Made by a program: the position numbers and the translations under genes. The notes beneath the pieces were generated by a model. That model was not told the origin of the DNA. It worked only from the letters and a program-made list of their open reading frames with translations, and did not search any database. DNA of 64,000 nt from Anaeromyxobacter sp. Fw109-5 (GTDB taxonomy: Bacteria; Myxococcota; Myxococcia; Myxococcales; Anaeromyxobacteraceae), in assembly GCF_000017505.1 (NCBI RefSeq), contig NC_009675.1:5026501-5090500 (forward strand), written 5' to 3'. Shown here one piece after another: positions 25,933 to 37,683 of this stretch. Within the stretch, counting starts at the first letter, position 1. Every line of letters begins with the position of its first letter.

Positions 25933-27438
25933 CTAGAAATACTTCTTGCGCTTCGAGGAGGGGAGGATCCCCAGCACCTCGCGGTACTTCGCGACGGTGC
26001 GGCGCGCGATCTCGATCCCCTGGCCCTTGAGGATCTCGACGATCCGCTGGTCGGAGTGCGGGTGCTTCGGGTCCTCGGCGGCGACGATCTGCTTGATGTG
26101 GTTCTTGACCGCCTCGCTGGCGATCTCGTCCCCGCCCGTCCGGTTGATGGCCGAGTTGAAGAAGAACTTGAGCTCGTAGATGCCCTGCGGCGTGTGCACG
26201 TACTTGTTCGTCGTGACGCGCGACACCGTGGACTCGTGCATGCCGATGTCCTCCGCCACGTCGCGGAGGATGAGGGGCTTCAGGTAGGCGATGCCCTTGT
26301 CGAGGAACTCGCGCTGGAACTTCACGATCGACTCGGTGACCTTGTAGATCGTGCGCTGCCGCTGGTGGATGGAGCGGATGAGCCACACCGCGCTGCGGAG
26401 CTTGTCCTGGATGTACTCCTTCGCCTCGCCGGCCTGCCCGTTCTTGAGGGCCGCGCGGTACATCCCGCTGATGCGCAGCTTCGAGAGCCCGTCGTCGTTG
26501 AGGACCGTGACGTACTTGTCCCCCATCTTGTGGACGTAGACGTCGGGGGTGATGTACTGCGCCTCCTCGCCCGAGTAGGCGCGGCCGGGCTTCGGCTCCA
26601 GGCGGCTGATCACCTTCACCGCCTTCACGACCTCCTCGACGGTGATCTTGAGATCCTTGGCGATGGCCCCGTAGTTCTTCGACTCGAGGTGCCGCAGGTG
26701 CCGCTCGATGATCGCCACGATCTCGGGCGTGTCCGCGTTCAGGTGGCGCACCTGGTTCAGCAGGCACTCGCGCAGGTCGCGCGACGCGATCCCCACCGGA
26801 TCGAGCGCCTGGACCTTCTTCAGCACGCCTTCGGCGAACTCGATGCCCACGGCCGCCTCGAAGGACACCCGGACGAGGGGATCGCGCGTGGCCGACTCCT
26901 CGCTCTCGCCCTCGACCGGCGGCATCTTGAAGTAGCCGTCCTCGTCGAGGTTCCCGATGATGAGCATCGCGACGCGCTCCTCGTCCTCGGTGAGGTGCGA
27001 GAGGCGGAGCTGCCAGACGAGGTGATCGACGAGATCCGTCTTCTTGGTGAGCGTCGCCTCGTACCCCGGCAGCTCCTCGTCGGTGAGGCCGCGGTTCGAG
27101 GGGGCGGTGTGTCCCTGGAGCTGGTAGTGGTCGAGGTACTGGTCCCAGTCGATCTCGTTCGCGCCCTCCTCGCCCTTCACCTCCTCGGCCTTCTCCGCCT
27201 CCTTGTGCTGCGGCTCCGCCTCGAGCTGCGCCTGCTCCGTCGGGCTCGCGCCCTCGGCGCGCGACTCCTCCTCGCCCTCGGCCGGATCCTCGAGGAGGGG
27301 GTTCTCGGTGAGCTCGGTGCGGATGAGGTCCACGAGCTCCATGCGCGAGAGCTGCAAGAGCTTGATGGCCTGCTGCAGCTGGGGGGTCATCACCAGCTGC
27401 TGGGTCATCTTGAGGTGCTGCTTCAGCTCGAGGCTCAT
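25933..27438 (-). CDS. rpoN: RNA polymerase sigma-54 factor
   Basis: A 501-residue sigma-54. The Gln/Leu-rich activator-interaction region I is at the N-terminus ([19 protein letters not shown]), followed by an acidic, low-complexity region II (about residues 50-115), the core-binding domain, the helix-turn-helix region, and the C-terminal RpoN box [10 protein letters not shown] that reads the -24 element. It recruits polymerase to promoters activated by AAA+ enhancer-binding proteins, of which myxobacteria have many. The ATG at 27438 overlaps the lptB stop. Confidence 0.97.
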   Translation of the reverse strand: MSLELKQHLKMTQQLVMTPQLQQAIKLLQLSRMELVDLIRTELTENPLLEDPAEGEEESRAEGASPTEQAQLEAEPQHKEAEKAEEVKGEEGANEIDWDQYLDHYQLQGHTAPSNRGLTDEELPGYEATLTKKTDLVDHLVWQLRLSHLTEDEERVAMLIIGNLDEDGYFKMPPVEGESEESATRDPLVRVSFEAAVGIEFAEGVLKKVQALDPVGIASRDLRECLLNQVRHLNADTPEIVAIIERHLRHLESKNYGAIAKDLKITVEEVVKAVKVISRLEPKPGRAYSGEEAQYITPDVYVHKMGDKYVTVLNDDGLSKLRISGMYRAALKNGQAGEAKEYIQDKLRSAVWLIRSIHQRQRTIYKVTESIVKFQREFLDKGIAYLKPLILRDVAEDIGMHESTVSRVTTNKYVHTPQGIYELKFFFNSAINRTGGDEIASEAVKNHIKQIVAAEDPKHPHSDQRIVEILKGQGIEIARRTVAKYREVLGILPSSKRKKYF

Positions 27439-28190
27439 CGCCGCTCCATGGCCGGAGCGTCGTCCAGCCTGAACTTCTCACCGAGATAGACCGCCCGCGC
27501 CTTCGGGCTCGCGGCGATCTCGGCGGGCGTGCCCGCCTCCAGGATCGCGCCCGCGGACAGGATGTACGCGCGCCCGCAGATCCCGAGCGCCTCGCGCACG
27601 GCGTGGTCCGTGATGAGCACGCCGATGCCGCGATCGCGCAGGGACCCGATGAGCCGCTGCAGCTCGCCCACCGCGATCGGATCGACCCCCGCGAACGGCT
27701 CGTCGAAGAGGATGTACTTCGGGCTCGAGAGGAGGCTCCGCGCCACCTCGGCGCGCCGCCGCTCGCCGCCCGAGAGCTGCTCGCCGAGGCTCTCCGCCAC
27801 CTTCTCGAGCCGGAACTCGGCGAGGAGCGCGTCGGCGCGCCGCTCCCGCTCGGCGCGTCCGACCCCGAGCGCCTCGAGGACGCCGGTGAAGTTCTGGCGC
27901 ACCGTCAGCCGCCGGAAGATGGACGCCTCCTGCGGCAGGTAGCCGACGCCGAGCCGCGCCCGCCGGTGCATGGGCTCGCGGGTGAGGTCGAGGTCGCCGA
28001 GCGACACCCGGCCGCCGTCCGGCGTCACGAGCCCCACCACCATGTTGAACGAGGTGGTCTTGCCCGCGCCGTTGGGCCCGAGGAGCCCGACCACCTCGCC
28101 GGGGGCGACGTGGAAGGACACGCCGTCCACCACGCGGCGGCCGCGGTAGCTCTTCACGAGCCCCTCGGCGCGGAGGAGCTCCGCCGTCAC
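27435..28190 (-). CDS. lptB: LPS export ABC transporter ATPase LptB
   Basis: A 251-residue ATPase that drives lipopolysaccharide extraction from the inner membrane with LptF/LptG, passing it to LptC and LptA. Walker A is [12 protein letters not shown], the signature [15 protein letters not shown] and Walker [13 protein letters not shown]. The LptB-type region [15 protein letters not shown] is also present. The GTG start at 28190 lies in a GTGA overlap with the LptA-like gene. LptF and LptG are not in this window. Confidence 0.95.
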   Translation of the reverse strand: MTAELLRAEGLVKSYRGRRVVDGVSFHVAPGEVVGLLGPNGAGKTTSFNMVVGLVTPDGGRVSLGDLDLTREPMHRRARLGVGYLPQEASIFRRLTVRQNFTGVLEALGVGRAERERRADALLAEFRLEKVAESLGEQLSGGERRRAEVARSLLSSPKYILFDEPFAGVDPIAVGELQRLIGSLRDRGIGVLITDHAVREALGICGRAYILSAGAILEAGTPAEIAASPKARAVYLGEKFRLDDAPAMERR

Positions 28191-28747
28191 GGTGTGCCTC
28201 CCTTGCGCCGCTCCTCGAGCTGGCGGCGGCGGGCGTCGACCTCGCCGCCCGGCAGGACCAGCCGCGCCCCCTCGAGCCGCGCCTTGTCGATCTCGAGGTC
28301 GTAGACGAGGCGCGTGCCGCTCGCCTCGCTCGGCCCGTCCCTCAGCACCGGGTTCCCCTCGCACACGAGCCGCGCCGCGGCCGCCTCGTAGGTCGCCTTC
28401 TCGCAGGTCACGAGCCGCTCGCCGCGCTCGAAGCGGACGTCGCCCGAGCAGACCGCGCGGGCGATCTCGCCGCGCGCGTCGTTCGTCGCGACGAGCCGCC
28501 TGCAGGTGAGCCGCGCGTCGCCGCGCGTGAGGACGACGGGCGTCCGCTTCCCGGTGAAGATCACCTCGCGCTTCTGGAAGACGTACTCGAGCTCGTCCGC
28601 GTCGATGTGGACCTTCGCCTCGCCCGCGACCGTCGCGACGGGGCTGCGCGAGGCCGCGCTCGATGGGCGCCTGGGCTTCGCGGCGGTGGCCGGCGCCGCC
28701 GGAGCCGCGGCGAGCGCGGCGAGGGCGAGGAGGGCGGCGAGCGTCAT
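28187..28747 (-). CDS. lptA: LptA-like periplasmic LPS bridge protein
   Basis: A 186-residue exported protein. The signal peptide is Ala/Leu-rich (residues 1-23), followed by a low-complexity spacer to residue 45, then an OstA/LptA beta-jellyroll that starts [22 protein letters not shown]. The body has two CxxC-like cysteine pairs (LTCRRL, AVCSGDV, VTCEKA, LVCEGN), unusual for LptA and possibly disulfide-bonded. The C-terminus is Arg/Glu-rich. The ATG at 28747 overlaps the LptC-like stop, and the stop overlaps lptB. Position and fold support LptA even though primary sequence similarity is modest. Confidence 0.85.
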   Translation of the reverse strand: MTLAALLALAALAAAPAAPATAAKPRRPSSAASRSPVATVAGEAKVHIDADELEYVFQKREVIFTGKRTPVVLTRGDARLTCRRLVATNDARGEIARAVCSGDVRFERGERLVTCEKATYEAAAARLVCEGNPVLRDGPSEASGTRLVYDLEIDKARLEGARLVLPGGEVDARRRQLEERRKGGTP

Positions 28748-29295
28748 GGCGCCCCGCGCCCGGCTTCCAGGTGGGCGCCTCCCTCGATCACGATCTTGCC
28801 GAGCTGGGGGTCGAGGGTGAAGCGAGGCCCGTCGAGCCGGTACCCTTCCCCCTCCACCACGACGGGCTCGTCGCCGCGCACCAGACCCGCGCCGTCGGGC
28901 GAGGGCTCGTACCGGGCGCTGGCCGTCCGCGCGACGTCGCCGCGGCTGCTCACCACCACCCCGCCGGTGGCCGAGAAGACGCGGGTGGTGAGCATCCCCT
29001 CCCCTCGCTCGGCGGAGATGCGGACCGGGGCACCCTCCCCGGGCAGGACGGCGACGAGCTCGCGGGCCGTGACGCGCGTCGAGTCCCTGCGCAGGGTGGC
29101 CGTGGTGGCCTCCCCGGACGCGCGGAGCTCCTCGCCGCGGAACACGTGGAATCGTACCCCTTCGAGCTTCAGCTCCGGCGCCACCTGTGCAGCCTCCGTC
29201 GATCGCTTCGAGCCGCATCCCGGCAGGGCCAGGAGGCAGGCGGCGAGCGCCATCGCTCGCCCTATCCATGTGGAAAACCGCGGAAACGGTAGCAT
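28744..29295 (-). CDS. lptC: LptC-like lipoprotein
   Basis: A 183-residue predicted lipoprotein with an N-terminal signal ending in LPGC (lipid-carrying Cys at 27), then an LptC-like jellyroll ([20 protein letters not shown] and later [15 protein letters not shown]). LptC normally has a membrane helix instead, so a lipoprotein version is a variation. The ATG at 29295 is preferred because it supplies the two arginines of the signal N-region; ATG 29253 would leave none. It directly precedes lptA and lptB with a four-base overlap. It opens the lpt-rpoN operon after a 408-base gap. Confidence 0.78.
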   Translation of the reverse strand: MLPFPRFSTWIGRAMALAACLLALPGCGSKRSTEAAQVAPELKLEGVRFHVFRGEELRASGEATTATLRRDSTRVTARELVAVLPGEGAPVRISAERGEGMLTTRVFSATGGVVVSSRGDVARTASARYEPSPDGAGLVRGDEPVVVEGEGYRLDGPRFTLDPQLGKIVIEGGAHLEAGRGAP

Positions 29296-29703
29296 TCTTT
29301 CCCAACCCGATCGACGGGCACACACCTTGCTATGCGGGGCGGTGGCTAGGCGCCGGACAATTCAACGGTTTTGGGCATCGTGCTTGCTTGCTGCGCCGCG
29401 GCAGCCTCACCGACCGGGACGCGTCTTCAGGGCTCGTGCACCCACATCCACCCCTGGAGGCTACCCGGATGGACGCCTCCCGGGCGTGCGAGCAGGCCTC
29501 CGACAGCCAGAGCGCTCCGCGAGCGGGGCCGGAGCGAAGGGACCGATCGCGCGCGGCGGGCAGCGGCCGTGAGAGGAGCCGGAGGGCTGCGCGCACCAGC
29601 GCACACCGCACGCTCGCTCGATCCGCTGGCGCAGCGGGACCGTCATGGCGTCCGGAACCTAGCACGGGATTCGGGGCTACCGGCAGCCCCGCGGACGGCC
29701 CGG
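29296..29703 (-). other. Gap between kdsC and lptC
   Basis: No gene is supported here. It should contain the promoter of the lpt-rpoN operon. TTGAAT (revcomp, near 29367) is a possible -35 but no convincing -10 follows. The base composition is less GC-skewed at 29330-29400 than around it, as expected for a promoter region. Confidence 0.4.
29672..29691 (-). terminator. Hairpin after kdsC
   Basis: A 7-bp stem CGGGGCT / AGCCCCG (29672-29678 and 29685-29691) with a 6-base loop lies 12 bases past the kdsC stop. No T-run follows, so confidence is modest. Confidence 0.4.
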
Positions 29704-30207
29704 CTAGACGGGAATGTTCCTCGCCGCGAGCAGCAGATCGCACAGCTCGCGCACCGCCCCGCGGCCGCCCGGCGCGGACGTGACGAGGTGCGCGGCCGCC
29801 CTCGCCTCCGGGCGCGCGTCGGCGGGCGCGGCGGCGAGCCCGACGCGCCGCAGGAGCGCCACGTCGTTCACGTCGTCCCCCATGTACGCGACCGCCTCGT
29901 CCGGCAGCCCCAGGTGCGCGAGCCGGGCGTAGCCCTCGAGCTTGTCGCGCTCCCCGAAGATGAGGTGCTTGAAGCGGAGCTCCTGGAGCCGCACCTGGGT
30001 GGCCTTGCCGGGGCGGCCGGAGATGACGCCGAAGTCCACGTGATCGCGCAGCAGCACGATGCCGTGCCCGTCGCGCACGTCGAAGGCCTTCAGCGCCTCG
30101 CCCTCGGGCCCGTACCAGATCCGCCCGTCGGTGAGGACGCCGTCCACGTCGAGGAGGACGAGCCGCACGCGCGCGGCGCGCGCGAGGAGGTCGTCCGGGG
30201 TGCTCAC
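29704..30207 (-). CDS. kdsC: 3-deoxy-D-manno-octulosonate 8-phosphate phosphatase
   Basis: A 167-residue HAD-family phosphatase without a cap domain, which acts as a tetramer. The nucleophile motif is LDVDGVLTDGRI, followed by ISGRPGKAT and the metal motif YMGDDVNDVALL. It releases phosphate from Kdo-8-phosphate, the third step of Kdo synthesis for lipid A core. The GTG start at 30207 overlaps the kdsA stop (GTGA). It completes the set kdsB-pyrG-kdsA-kdsC. Confidence 0.93.
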   Translation of the reverse strand: MSTPDDLLARAARVRLVLLDVDGVLTDGRIWYGPEGEALKAFDVRDGHGIVLLRDHVDFGVISGRPGKATQVRLQELRFKHLIFGERDKLEGYARLAHLGLPDEAVAYMGDDVNDVALLRRVGLAAAPADARPEARAAAHLVTSAPGGRGAVRELCDLLLAARNIPV

Positions 30208-31034
30208 GGCTGCCCCAGCGCCCGCCGGACGGCGAGCACGTCGGCGAGGAGCCGGTCCGCCATGTCGAAGTCGAGCGAGTTCGGCCCGTCCGACCTCGCC
30301 ACCGCCGGGTCCTCGTGGATCTCGCAGAAGAGCGCGTCGATGCCGACCGCCGCCGCCGCGCGCGCGAGCGGCGCCACGTACTGCCGCTCGCCGCCGGTGG
30401 TGTCGCCCCCGCCGCCGGGCAGCTGCACCGAGTGCGTGGCGTCGAGGCACACCGGCACGCCCAGCTCGCGCATGATGACGAGGCCGCGCATGTCCACGAC
30501 CAGGTTGCCGTAGCCGAAGGTCGCGCCGCGCTCGACCAGGAGCACGTTCTCCTGCCCCGCCTCGCGGCACTTCGCCACCGCGTGGCGCATCTCCTTCGGC
30601 GCGAGGAACTGGCCCTTCTTCACCGACACGCTCTTGCCGTGGCGCGCGCAGGCGAGGACGAGGTCCGTCTGGCGGCACAGGAAGGCCGGGATCTGGAGCA
30701 CGTCCACGACGCGCCCGGCCGGCTCCGCCTGCCAGGGCTCGTGCACGTCGGTGGTGCAGGGGAGCCCGGTCTCGCGCTTCACCGCCTCGAAGGCGGCGAG
30801 CCCCTTCTCGAGCCCGACGCCGCGGTAGCTCTTGCCCGAGGAGCGGTTCGCCTTGTCGAAGCTCGCCTTGAACACGGCGGGCAGGCCGTGCCGCTCCGCG
30901 AGCGCCTTCACCTTGCGTGCATGAGCGAGCGCGTGCGCCTCCGACTCCATCACGCACGGCCCGGCGATGAGGAGCAGCCGCCGGCCGTCCCCGACCTCGT
31001 GCCCGCCGATGCGGGCCAGCACCCGATCGGCCAT
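30204..31034 (-). CDS. kdsA: 3-deoxy-8-phosphooctulonate synthase
   Basis: A 276-residue cytoplasmic enzyme that condenses phosphoenolpyruvate with arabinose 5-phosphate to Kdo-8-phosphate. Motifs are IAGPCVMESE, FKASFDKANRSS, TDVHEPWQ and FCEIHEDPAVARSDGPN. Whether it is the metal-dependent or metal-independent type is not settled by eye, though the cysteine and histidine pattern (IAGPCV, CEIHED) leans to the metal-dependent class. The ATG at 31034 is 2 bases after the pyrG stop. Confidence 0.96.
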   Translation of the reverse strand: MADRVLARIGGHEVGDGRRLLLIAGPCVMESEAHALAHARKVKALAERHGLPAVFKASFDKANRSSGKSYRGVGLEKGLAAFEAVKRETGLPCTTDVHEPWQAEPAGRVVDVLQIPAFLCRQTDLVLACARHGKSVSVKKGQFLAPKEMRHAVAKCREAGQENVLLVERGATFGYGNLVVDMRGLVIMRELGVPVCLDATHSVQLPGGGGDTTGGERQYVAPLARAAAAVGIDALFCEIHEDPAVARSDGPNSLDFDMADRLLADVLAVRRALGQP

Positions 31035-31036
31035 CG

Positions 31037-33455
<2,419 letters not shown>

Positions 33456-33592
33456 ACCGGGGCGCCAACGTACGGGAAGGACGGCACCCCGTCAACGCCC
33501 GCCCGCAAGCGATCGATCTCGCGCCGGAAATGCACGAGCGCCCCGGCGCTCGCTCGAGCGGCGGGGCGCGACGGCGCTCGTGGCGGGCGGCG

Positions 33593-34231
33593 CTAGTACC
33601 AGTCGAAGCCGGCGTAGAGCATCCAGAACTGCGAGCCCTCCGGGTCGAGGTCGCTCGAGCCGTAGAACTGCTTCGACGCGTCGAGGTTGACCGTCAGGTT
33701 GAACTGCTTGCCGAGCCAGAACGCGTAGCCGAGGCCGCCCAGGATGTTCGTGCCGCCGTAGGTGTCGGTGACGTCGTCGAGCCCGTCGTCGTACGCGAGC
33801 GACAGCGCCGAGAGCCCGAGCCCGCCGCGCACGAAGAAGCCCCGCTCCATCGGGAAGAACGTCGCGACCGCGTCGTAGTTGGTGATCTGGGTGGCCGTCG
33901 TCACGCCGCCGCCGCTCGCCTGCGCACGAGCGGCGGTGATGTCGAAGCCGAGGAGGAGGCGGGGGGTGACGGTCCAGCCGACCTTGAAGTTGAGCCCGAT
34001 GCGCGTCGGGTCGCGATCGAAGTTCATCTCGTTGAAGGACAGGCTCTCGCCCTGACCGGACACGCTCCCGTCGCCGAAGCCGACGCCGAAGCCGATGTAC
34101 CAGCCGTCGCGCTGCTGCGAGCGCGGGTAGTAGGGAGCCGCGCCGCTCGACGACGGCTGGGGCGGAGCGGGGACGTCCTGGGCGGCGACCGCGAGCGGGA
34201 GCGCGACGAGCAGCGCGAGCAGCTTCCTCAT
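33593..34231 (-). CDS. Outer-membrane beta-barrel protein
   Basis: A 212-residue exported protein. The signal peptide MRKLLALLVALPLAVAAQ ends near residue 18, a Pro/Ser-rich linker follows, and then about eight alternating beta strands rich in Gly and aromatic residues end in a terminal aromatic (FDWY), the signature of an OmpA/OmpW-like barrel inserted by BAM. The ATG at 34231 has AAGGAGAG 5 bases upstream. The gene stands alone, divergent from the pseudouridine synthase gene. No specific function can be given. Confidence 0.82.
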   Translation of the reverse strand: MRKLLALLVALPLAVAAQDVPAPPQPSSSGAAPYYPRSQQRDGWYIGFGVGFGDGSVSGQGESLSFNEMNFDRDPTRIGLNFKVGWTVTPRLLLGFDITAARAQASGGGVTTATQITNYDAVATFFPMERGFFVRGGLGLSALSLAYDDGLDDVTDTYGGTNILGGLGYAFWLGKQFNLTVNLDASKQFYGSSDLDPEGSQFWMLYAGFDWY

Positions 34232-34383
34232 GGATCTCTCCTTGGTTGGGAAGGGGGCGTCCGAGCGAGCGTAGCCTTTCCCGCCGTTCCAAGTCACGTT
34301 CGGGGCGTGTGCGGGAGAGTGAGCCTCCGGAGACGGGCCGGCGCGCGAGCTGGCGGCTGGGCGCGCGAAGCGGACACCTTTGC

Positions 34384-34389
34384 TATGGT
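34384..34389 (+). promoter_or_regulatory. -10 element for leaderless pseudouridine synthase transcript
   Basis: TATGGT (4 of 6 consensus matches) ends exactly 6 bases before the GTG at 34396. No ribosome-binding site precedes the GTG. Confidence 0.4.
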
Positions 34390-34395
34390 CCGCCC

Positions 34396-35361
34396 GTGCC
34401 CGAGGTCGTCCGCGTCCGCTTCACCGTCGAGCCGAACTACGCAGGCTGGCGGCTCGATCGCTACCTGCAGGAGAAGATCCGGCGGCTCTCGCGCGAGCGG
34501 GTGCAGCGGCTCATCGAGACCCGCCTGGAGGCCGAGGACGGACGGCGGCTCAAGCCGTCGACGCGGGTCGTGGCAGGGCTCGCCTTCGCGCTCCTCAAGG
34601 ACGCCGAGCCCGAGCCCGATACGCCGCAGGTCTTCGACGTCGTCCACGACGACGGCGCGCTCCTCGTGGTGGACAAGCCCGCCGGCCTGCCGGTCCATCC
34701 GACCGCGCGCTACTCCGCGAACACGTTCACCTCGCTCGCGCGGGCGCGCTTCCCGGACCGCAAGGTGGACCCGGCCCACCGGCTCGACCGCGAGACCTCC
34801 GGGCTCCTCGCCTGCGGGAGCGCGCCGGAGTGGACCTCGCGCATGAAGCGCGACTTCGCCCAGGGCCGCGTGAAGAAGACCTACCTCGCCATCGCCGAGG
34901 GCGCGCCGCGGGAGGACACCTTCACGGTGGACGCGCCGCTGGCGCTCACCGGCGCCTCGGCCGTGCGCGTCCGCATGCACGTCGACGCGGGCGGGCTCGC
35001 CTCGGCGACCGACTTCGAGGTGCTCGCCCGGCGCGTGCTCGCGGGCGGCGTCCCCGTCGCGCTCCTCGCGTGCCGGCCGCGCACCGGGCGCCAGCACCAG
35101 ATCCGCGCGCACCTCGCGCACGCGGGGCTCCCCATGGTCGGCGACAAGATCTACGGGCCCGACGAGAACATCTTCGACCGCTTCACCCGCCACGCCCTCA
35201 CCGACGAGGATCACGCGCGCCTGCGGCTGCCGCGCCACGCCCTGCACGCGTGGCGGCTCGAGCTGCCGCACCCGCGCACGCGCGAGCCGGTCGGTCTGGA
35301 GTCGCCGCTGCCGCCCGATCTGGCGACGTTCTGGGGCGGCTGTCGCGAGGAGGCCGCGTGA
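34396..35361 (+). CDS. RluA-family RNA pseudouridine synthase
   Basis: A 321-residue enzyme that isomerises uridine in rRNA or tRNA. An S4-like domain (residues 15-60, WRLDRYLQEKIRRLSRERVQ) precedes the catalytic domain, whose nucleophilic aspartate is D131 in HRLDRETSGLL. VVDKPAGLPVHPTARY and CRPRTGRQHQIRAHLAH complete the RluA pattern. The C-terminal part after KIYGPDENIFDRF is longer than in E. coli RluC. The GTG start is inferred from the -10-like box and the lack of any upstream ribosome site. The exact RNA target is unknown. Confidence 0.88.
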   Translation: MPEVVRVRFTVEPNYAGWRLDRYLQEKIRRLSRERVQRLIETRLEAEDGRRLKPSTRVVAGLAFALLKDAEPEPDTPQVFDVVHDDGALLVVDKPAGLPVHPTARYSANTFTSLARARFPDRKVDPAHRLDRETSGLLACGSAPEWTSRMKRDFAQGRVKKTYLAIAEGAPREDTFTVDAPLALTGASAVRVRMHVDAGGLASATDFEVLARRVLAGGVPVALLACRPRTGRQHQIRAHLAHAGLPMVGDKIYGPDENIFDRFTRHALTDEDHARLRLPRHALHAWRLELPHPRTREPVGLESPLPPDLATFWGGCREEAA

Positions 35362-35720
35362 ACGCGTACGACTTCCCCGGGCTCGTCGGCGGCGTCGCCG
35401 GCGCATGGCTGTTCTTCCTCGGGACGCTGCTCGCCGTGGGCGCCGGCCTACGGCTGGCCTGGCTCGCGAGGCGGCCCGGCAAGGGGCGCCTCGCGCGCGG
35501 GCTCGTGGCGGCGGGCGCCACGCTCTCCGCCGCGGGCATCGCGCTCTTCTGGGCCGCGGAGCGGAGCGCCCTCAAGCGCGAGATCGATCTCCTCGCCCCG
35601 TGGATCGCGGTCCTCGCCGTGGCGCTCGGCGCGTTCGCCGCCGTCTGGATCTCGCGGCGGCCGGCGGCGACCGCGCGCCCGACGAACGCAGGAGCAGCCG
35701 CTGACCGCCCGGAGGTGTGA
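35358..35720 (+). CDS. Small membrane protein of unknown function
   Basis: A 120-residue protein with three hydrophobic segments (about residues 10-35, 45-65 and 80-98) and a short Ala/Arg-rich tail. The GTG start at 35358 overlaps the pseudouridine synthase stop (GTGA) and has GAGGAGG 5 bases upstream, so it is certainly translated with it. I do not recognise the family. Confidence 0.7.
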   Translation: MNAYDFPGLVGGVAGAWLFFLGTLLAVGAGLRLAWLARRPGKGRLARGLVAAGATLSAAGIALFWAAERSALKREIDLLAPWIAVLAVALGAFAAVWISRRPAATARPTNAGAAADRPEV

Positions 35721-36440
35721 GGTCGGGGGCGAGGCCGGGGTGTTTGTCATTCGTCACATCGGCTCGCGCTGGACTCCGGACGAGGTGCCGACCGCGCGAC
35801 CGTGGTGGGCACGCACGAGGGAGCAGTACGAGCAAGGGAAAGCGGGCTACGAGGGGCCGGAGGGGCGGCGTCGCCGCGCGTCCGCCGCGTCGCCGGAAGG
35901 CGCTGCGGTCGGCATGGCCCCCGTTCCGCCGACCGCGGTCACGTTGCCCACAAGCCCTGCTGAATGGCAGCTGGGGCGGTGTTCTTGGAGTGCCGTTCGC
36001 CCTGAGCCTGTCGAAGGGCGAGCGGCGTCCCGCTCGTGGTTCGACAAGCTCGCCACGAGCGGTCGTTAGGCGGGCGGCTTCGAGATCCTCAGCCAGCGAT
36101 AGCTCTTGCGAGCGACGCGAGTCCCAGTTGCGGGGTGAACGTTGCCCTCTTGAGCGCGCCGGTCCTCGGGGGGCGTGGCGATGATGGAGAGGTCGCGCAC
36201 CGAGGTTCGAGGCGAAACGCGCTCACACGTCTTCGGCGCGTCGAGAAAGACAGCAGATACCGTAAGTGAATGTCGCGAGACATTGCGCGACCTTCCTCGG
36301 ACCTGCTCTGCCCGCTCGTCCAGTCCTCGCGCCGACGGCGATGAAGACCCGCCGGTGCGATGCGCGACGCGGGTCGAGGTCGAGGGGTCGGGGTCGGTCG
36401 GCGGGAGCGCCGGACCGCCCGGAGCGGGCCCGGCGCCGTC
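35721..36440. other. 720-base gap with REP-like repeats
   Basis: No gene is supported: the open frames are short, change frame with the repeats and have no ribosome sites. The stretch holds a pair of REP-like hairpins (35997-36061) and, near 36370-36400, a GGTCGG tract like the one flanking repeat family B. It may be a decayed gene or an accumulation site for small repeats. Confidence 0.55.
35997..36061. repeat. Paired REP-like palindromes (family A)
   Basis: Two hairpins in tandem: TCGCCCT / AGGGCGA around GAGCCTGTCGA (35997-36021), and CGCTCGTGG / CCACGAGCG around TTCGACAAGCTCG (36031-36061). The loops are inverted relatives of one another. Further family A copies lie at 40227-40255, 56764-56781 and 60371-60409, all intergenic. 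Confidence 0.65.
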
Positions 36441-37634
36441 CTACCCGCGCCACCGCTCGAACGCGCGTGCGAGCCGCGCGACGCCCTCGGCGATCCGCGC
36501 AGGGGCGCTGTGCGTGAAGTTGAGCCGGAGCGTGTCCTTCCCCTCGCCCTCCCGGTGGAACTCGCCGCCCGGCACGAAGGCGAGCCCCTCCGCGAGCGCG
36601 TGGGTGAGGAGCTCGGCCGCGTCGCCTCCCGCGGCGATGCGCGCCCAGAGGAACATGCCGCCGCCGGGGCGATTCCACGACAGCCGATCTCCCATCGTCG
36701 CCGCGAGCCCACCCTCGAGCGCGTCGCGGCGAGCGCGATACTCGCGCCGGAGACCCTCGACGTGGCGCGCGAACCCGTCCTGGCCGAGCAGCTCGAAGAG
36801 CAGGTGCTGCCCGAGCGTGTTGGTCTGGAGGTCCGTCGCCTGCTTCGCGAGGACGCCGCGGCGGACGATGGCGGGCGGCCCCAGCAGGAAGCCGACGCGC
36901 AGGCCCGGGACCGCCGTCTTGGAGAAGCTGCCGAGGTACACGGCGCGCGCGGGGTCGTGTCCGAGCACGACGGGCGGGGGCGGCGCCGCGTCGAACCAGA
37001 TGTCGCGGTACGGATCGTCCTCGAGCACGATCACGTCGGAGCTCCGGAGGACCTCGCGCACCTCGCGCCGGCGCGCCTCCGGGTAGCAGAGGCCGCTCGG
37101 GTTCTGGAACGTGGGGGTGAGGTAGAGGAGCTTCGGGCGCCGTCGGAGCGCGTCCGCGAGCGCGTCGGGCCGGAGCCCGTCCGCGTCGCAGGGCAGGAAC
37201 GTGACGCGCGCCCCGAAGAAGCGGAACACCTGGACCGCGCCGAGATAGGCGGGCGTCTCGACGAGGACCTCGTCGCCGGGATCGAGGAACAGCTTCGCGA
37301 GGAGATCGAGCCCCTGCTGCGAGCCCTGCGTCACGAGGATCCCGTCGTCTCCGAACGCGCTCGCAGGGAACGGCACCCGCCCGAGGATGCGCGCGCGCAG
37401 TCCCTCGTGCCCCTCCGTCTCCGCGTACTGGAGCGCCGCCGGCCCGCGGGGCGAGACGAGCAGCTCCCGCGCGAGCGAGGCGAGGGCCTCGGTCGGGAAG
37501 AGCTCGGGTGCGGGCAGGCCCCCGGCGAACGAGATGACGTCGGGCCGCGCGACGACGCGCAGGATCTCCCGGATGGCGGAGCTCCTCAGCGAGGCCACGC
37601 GCGCGGCGAAGGCGTAGTCGGGGGCGTTCGTCAT
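36441..37634 (-). CDS. PLP-dependent aminotransferase, class I/II
   Basis: A 397-residue fold-type I aminotransferase. The PLP lysine is K239 in LGSFSKTAVPGLRVGF; other landmarks are ISFAGGLPAPELFP, LVTQGSQQGLDLL, YLTPTFQNPSG and VLEDDPYRDIWF. This is the branch that includes 2-aminoadipate/LysN-type and branched-chain or aromatic enzymes, and also the catalytic half of MocR regulators, though here there is no DNA-binding domain. It stands alone. TAGACT ends 6 bases before the ATG, suggesting a leaderless message. The substrate is not determined. Confidence 0.9.
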   Translation of the reverse strand: MTNAPDYAFAARVASLRSSAIREILRVVARPDVISFAGGLPAPELFPTEALASLARELLVSPRGPAALQYAETEGHEGLRARILGRVPFPASAFGDDGILVTQGSQQGLDLLAKLFLDPGDEVLVETPAYLGAVQVFRFFGARVTFLPCDADGLRPDALADALRRRPKLLYLTPTFQNPSGLCYPEARRREVREVLRSSDVIVLEDDPYRDIWFDAAPPPPVVLGHDPARAVYLGSFSKTAVPGLRVGFLLGPPAIVRRGVLAKQATDLQTNTLGQHLLFELLGQDGFARHVEGLRREYRARRDALEGGLAATMGDRLSWNRPGGGMFLWARIAAGGDAAELLTHALAEGLAFVPGGEFHREGEGKDTLRLNFTHSAPARIAEGVARLARAFERWRG

Positions 37635-37640
37635 GGCGGG

Positions 37641-37646
37641 AGTCTA
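37641..37646 (-). promoter_or_regulatory. -10 element for leaderless aminotransferase transcript
   Basis: On the minus strand TAGACT (4 of 6 matches) ends 6 bases before the ATG at 37634, and no Shine-Dalgarno sequence precedes that ATG. Confidence 0.4.
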
Positions 37647-37683
37647 CGCGAGTCGGCCCGCGGTCGCGGCAGGTCGCGGGCGC

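Noticed and set aside
35740-36069. 109-codon plus-strand frame in the large gap
   Set aside because: It runs through the REP-like palindromes, has no ribosome site and shows no recognisable fold.
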